Assembly: GCA_020635055.1 (NCBI GenBank)
Contig: JACKAN010000014.1
Span: forward strand, 1 to 64,000
Source: Pseudobdellovibrionaceae bacterium
Lineage (GTDB): Bacteria; Bdellovibrionota; Bdellovibrionia; Bdellovibrionales; UBA1609
Reading direction: 5' to 3'
Length of the DNA stretch: 64,000 nt
Shown piece after piece: positions 63,346 to 64,000 of the stretch. The notes under the pieces are model-generated. The model was not told the origin of the DNA. It saw nothing but the letters and a program-made list of their open reading frames with translations, and did no database searches. Positions within the stretch are counted from its first letter, which is position 1. Every line of letters begins with the position of its first letter. A program made the translations under genes and the position numbers.

Positions 63346-64000
63346 ATGTTTGATAATTTGTCGGATAAAATTTTAGGGACATTAAAAAAAGTTCGAGGAC
63401 AGGGTCGAATTAGTGAAAAGAACATTGAAGACGCCATAAAAGAAATTCGATTAAGCCTTCTTGAGGCCGATGTAAATTTCAAAGTCGTAAAAAGTTTTAT
63501 TGATAGTGTAAAAGCCAAAGCCTTAGGAGCAGATGTCATTGATTCAGTTTCCCCGGGCCAACAATTTACCAAAATTGTACAGGATGAATTAACACAAGTT
63601 CTGGGTGGAGAAGCTGTTGCTTTAGATTTTAAAAATAGTCAACCAGGTCAACCCTCGGTAATATTTTTAGTTGGCTTACAAGGAACAGGAAAAACAACAA
63701 CTGCAGCAAAATTAGCACTATACCTAAGGCAAAAACATGGCAAAAAACCAGGTTTACTTCCTGTAGATATCTACCGTCCAGCGGCGATCGAACAATTAAA
63801 AACCTTAGCAAAACAAAATAACCTTCCTGTTTTCCCATCGGATCCAAGTAGAAAACCTCAAGAACTTTTGGAATCAGCAAAAAAATGGGCAAAAGAAGAA
63901 ATGATAGAAGTATTGCTTGTCGATACCGCGGGCCGCTTGCAAATTGATGAAGAATTAATGAGCGAACTTAAAGATTTAAAGCAAATTTGGACACCCAGTG
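63346..64000 (+). CDS. ffh: Signal recognition particle protein Ffh, partial
   Basis: The N-terminal 218 codons of Ffh, running off the window's right edge. N domain (MFDNLSDKILGTLKKVRGQG, DAIKEIRLSLLEADVNFKVV), then the GTPase: G1 GLQGTGKTTTAAKLA (about 109-123), DIYRPAAIEQL and G3 DTAGRLQIDEEL. With 4.5S RNA (not in this window) it targets membrane proteins co-translationally. AAGGTGG is about 4 bases before the ATG. Confidence 0.95.
   Translation, partial: MFDNLSDKILGTLKKVRGQGRISEKNIEDAIKEIRLSLLEADVNFKVVKSFIDSVKAKALGADVIDSVSPGQQFTKIVQDELTQVLGGEAVALDFKNSQPGQPSVIFLVGLQGTGKTTTAAKLALYLRQKHGKKPGLLPVDIYRPAAIEQLKTLAKQNNLPVFPSDPSRKPQELLESAKKWAKEEMIEVLLVDTAGRLQIDEELMSELKDLKQIWTPS

Overview
The window looks like chromosomal DNA of a low-GC, Gram-negative deltaproteobacterium-like organism, most plausibly of the Bdellovibrionota. 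This is an inference from gene content: many lipoproteins and outer-membrane barrels, a flagellar-type MotA/MotB stator pair, FecR, HD-GYP, AraC and histidine-kinase regulators, an AstB arginine enzyme, a TrhO rhodanese and Ffh. No ribosomal RNA is present. One tRNA gene is present, an initiator tRNA-Met.

Layout. 0-9.5 kb: a giant secreted coiled-coil protein, AstB, a GreA/GreB-like factor, a deoxynucleoside kinase, a subtilase that has lost its catalytic Ser, and a HAMP-terminated membrane sensor. 9.5-17.1 kb: an envelope or motility cluster with a FecR-domain protein, MotA, MotB, a thioredoxin-fold protein, a PEGA/TPR lipoprotein, a membrane protein that reads like FliF joined to FliG, and a small outer-membrane barrel. 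17-21.4 kb: a broken secreted protein, a lipoprotein, a barrel and a possibly kinase-like lipoprotein. 21.5-23.9 kb: a tight operon of acyl-CoA dehydrogenase, a PhnD-like binding domain without signal peptide, and a TusA-like protein. 24.4-30.5 kb: small secreted proteins, a FeeM/LuxI-like acyltransferase overlapping a haem-oxygenase-like diiron enzyme, a histidine kinase and a frameshifted haem lipoprotein. 30.5-35.8 kb: a copper module (CsoR, CopA, multicopper oxidase, AraC regulator).

36.0-50.6 kb is accessory DNA. An integrative element sits in the 3' end of the initiator tRNA gene. It holds a truncated integrase, an excisionase-like gene, a replication-like HTH gene, a terminase-small-subunit-like gene, a secreted HExxH peptidase and an HTH/nucleotidyltransferase pair. 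A 60-bp copy of the tRNA 3' end, the expected far attachment site, lies at 45745-45804 in inverted orientation. Two inverted copies of one IS3-family element and a target-site duplication split between them show that the segment between was flipped after integration. An IS66 element is nested in one IS3 copy with a clean 8-bp duplication. A second, intact IS3-family element has a 3-bp duplication. IS1380 and ISL3 fragments complete the debris.

50.6-57.8 kb holds three tandem genes of ribosome-hibernation-factor (HPF) type with a short-chain dehydrogenase, an AraC regulator, a CheY-like receiver, a dead acetyltransferase and an ArsR regulator translationally coupled to a 38-residue cysteine-rich protein. 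57.8-64 kb is housekeeping-like: TrhO, a membrane-anchored MutS-family ATPase, an HD-GYP protein, an ABC-2 exporter pair and the start of ffh.

At least five genes are broken by single-base slips, four of them inside A or G runs. This is either real decay or slippage, or uncorrected homopolymer error in the assembly, and should be settled before calling those genes dead. All family assignments were made by reading motifs; no database search was run.
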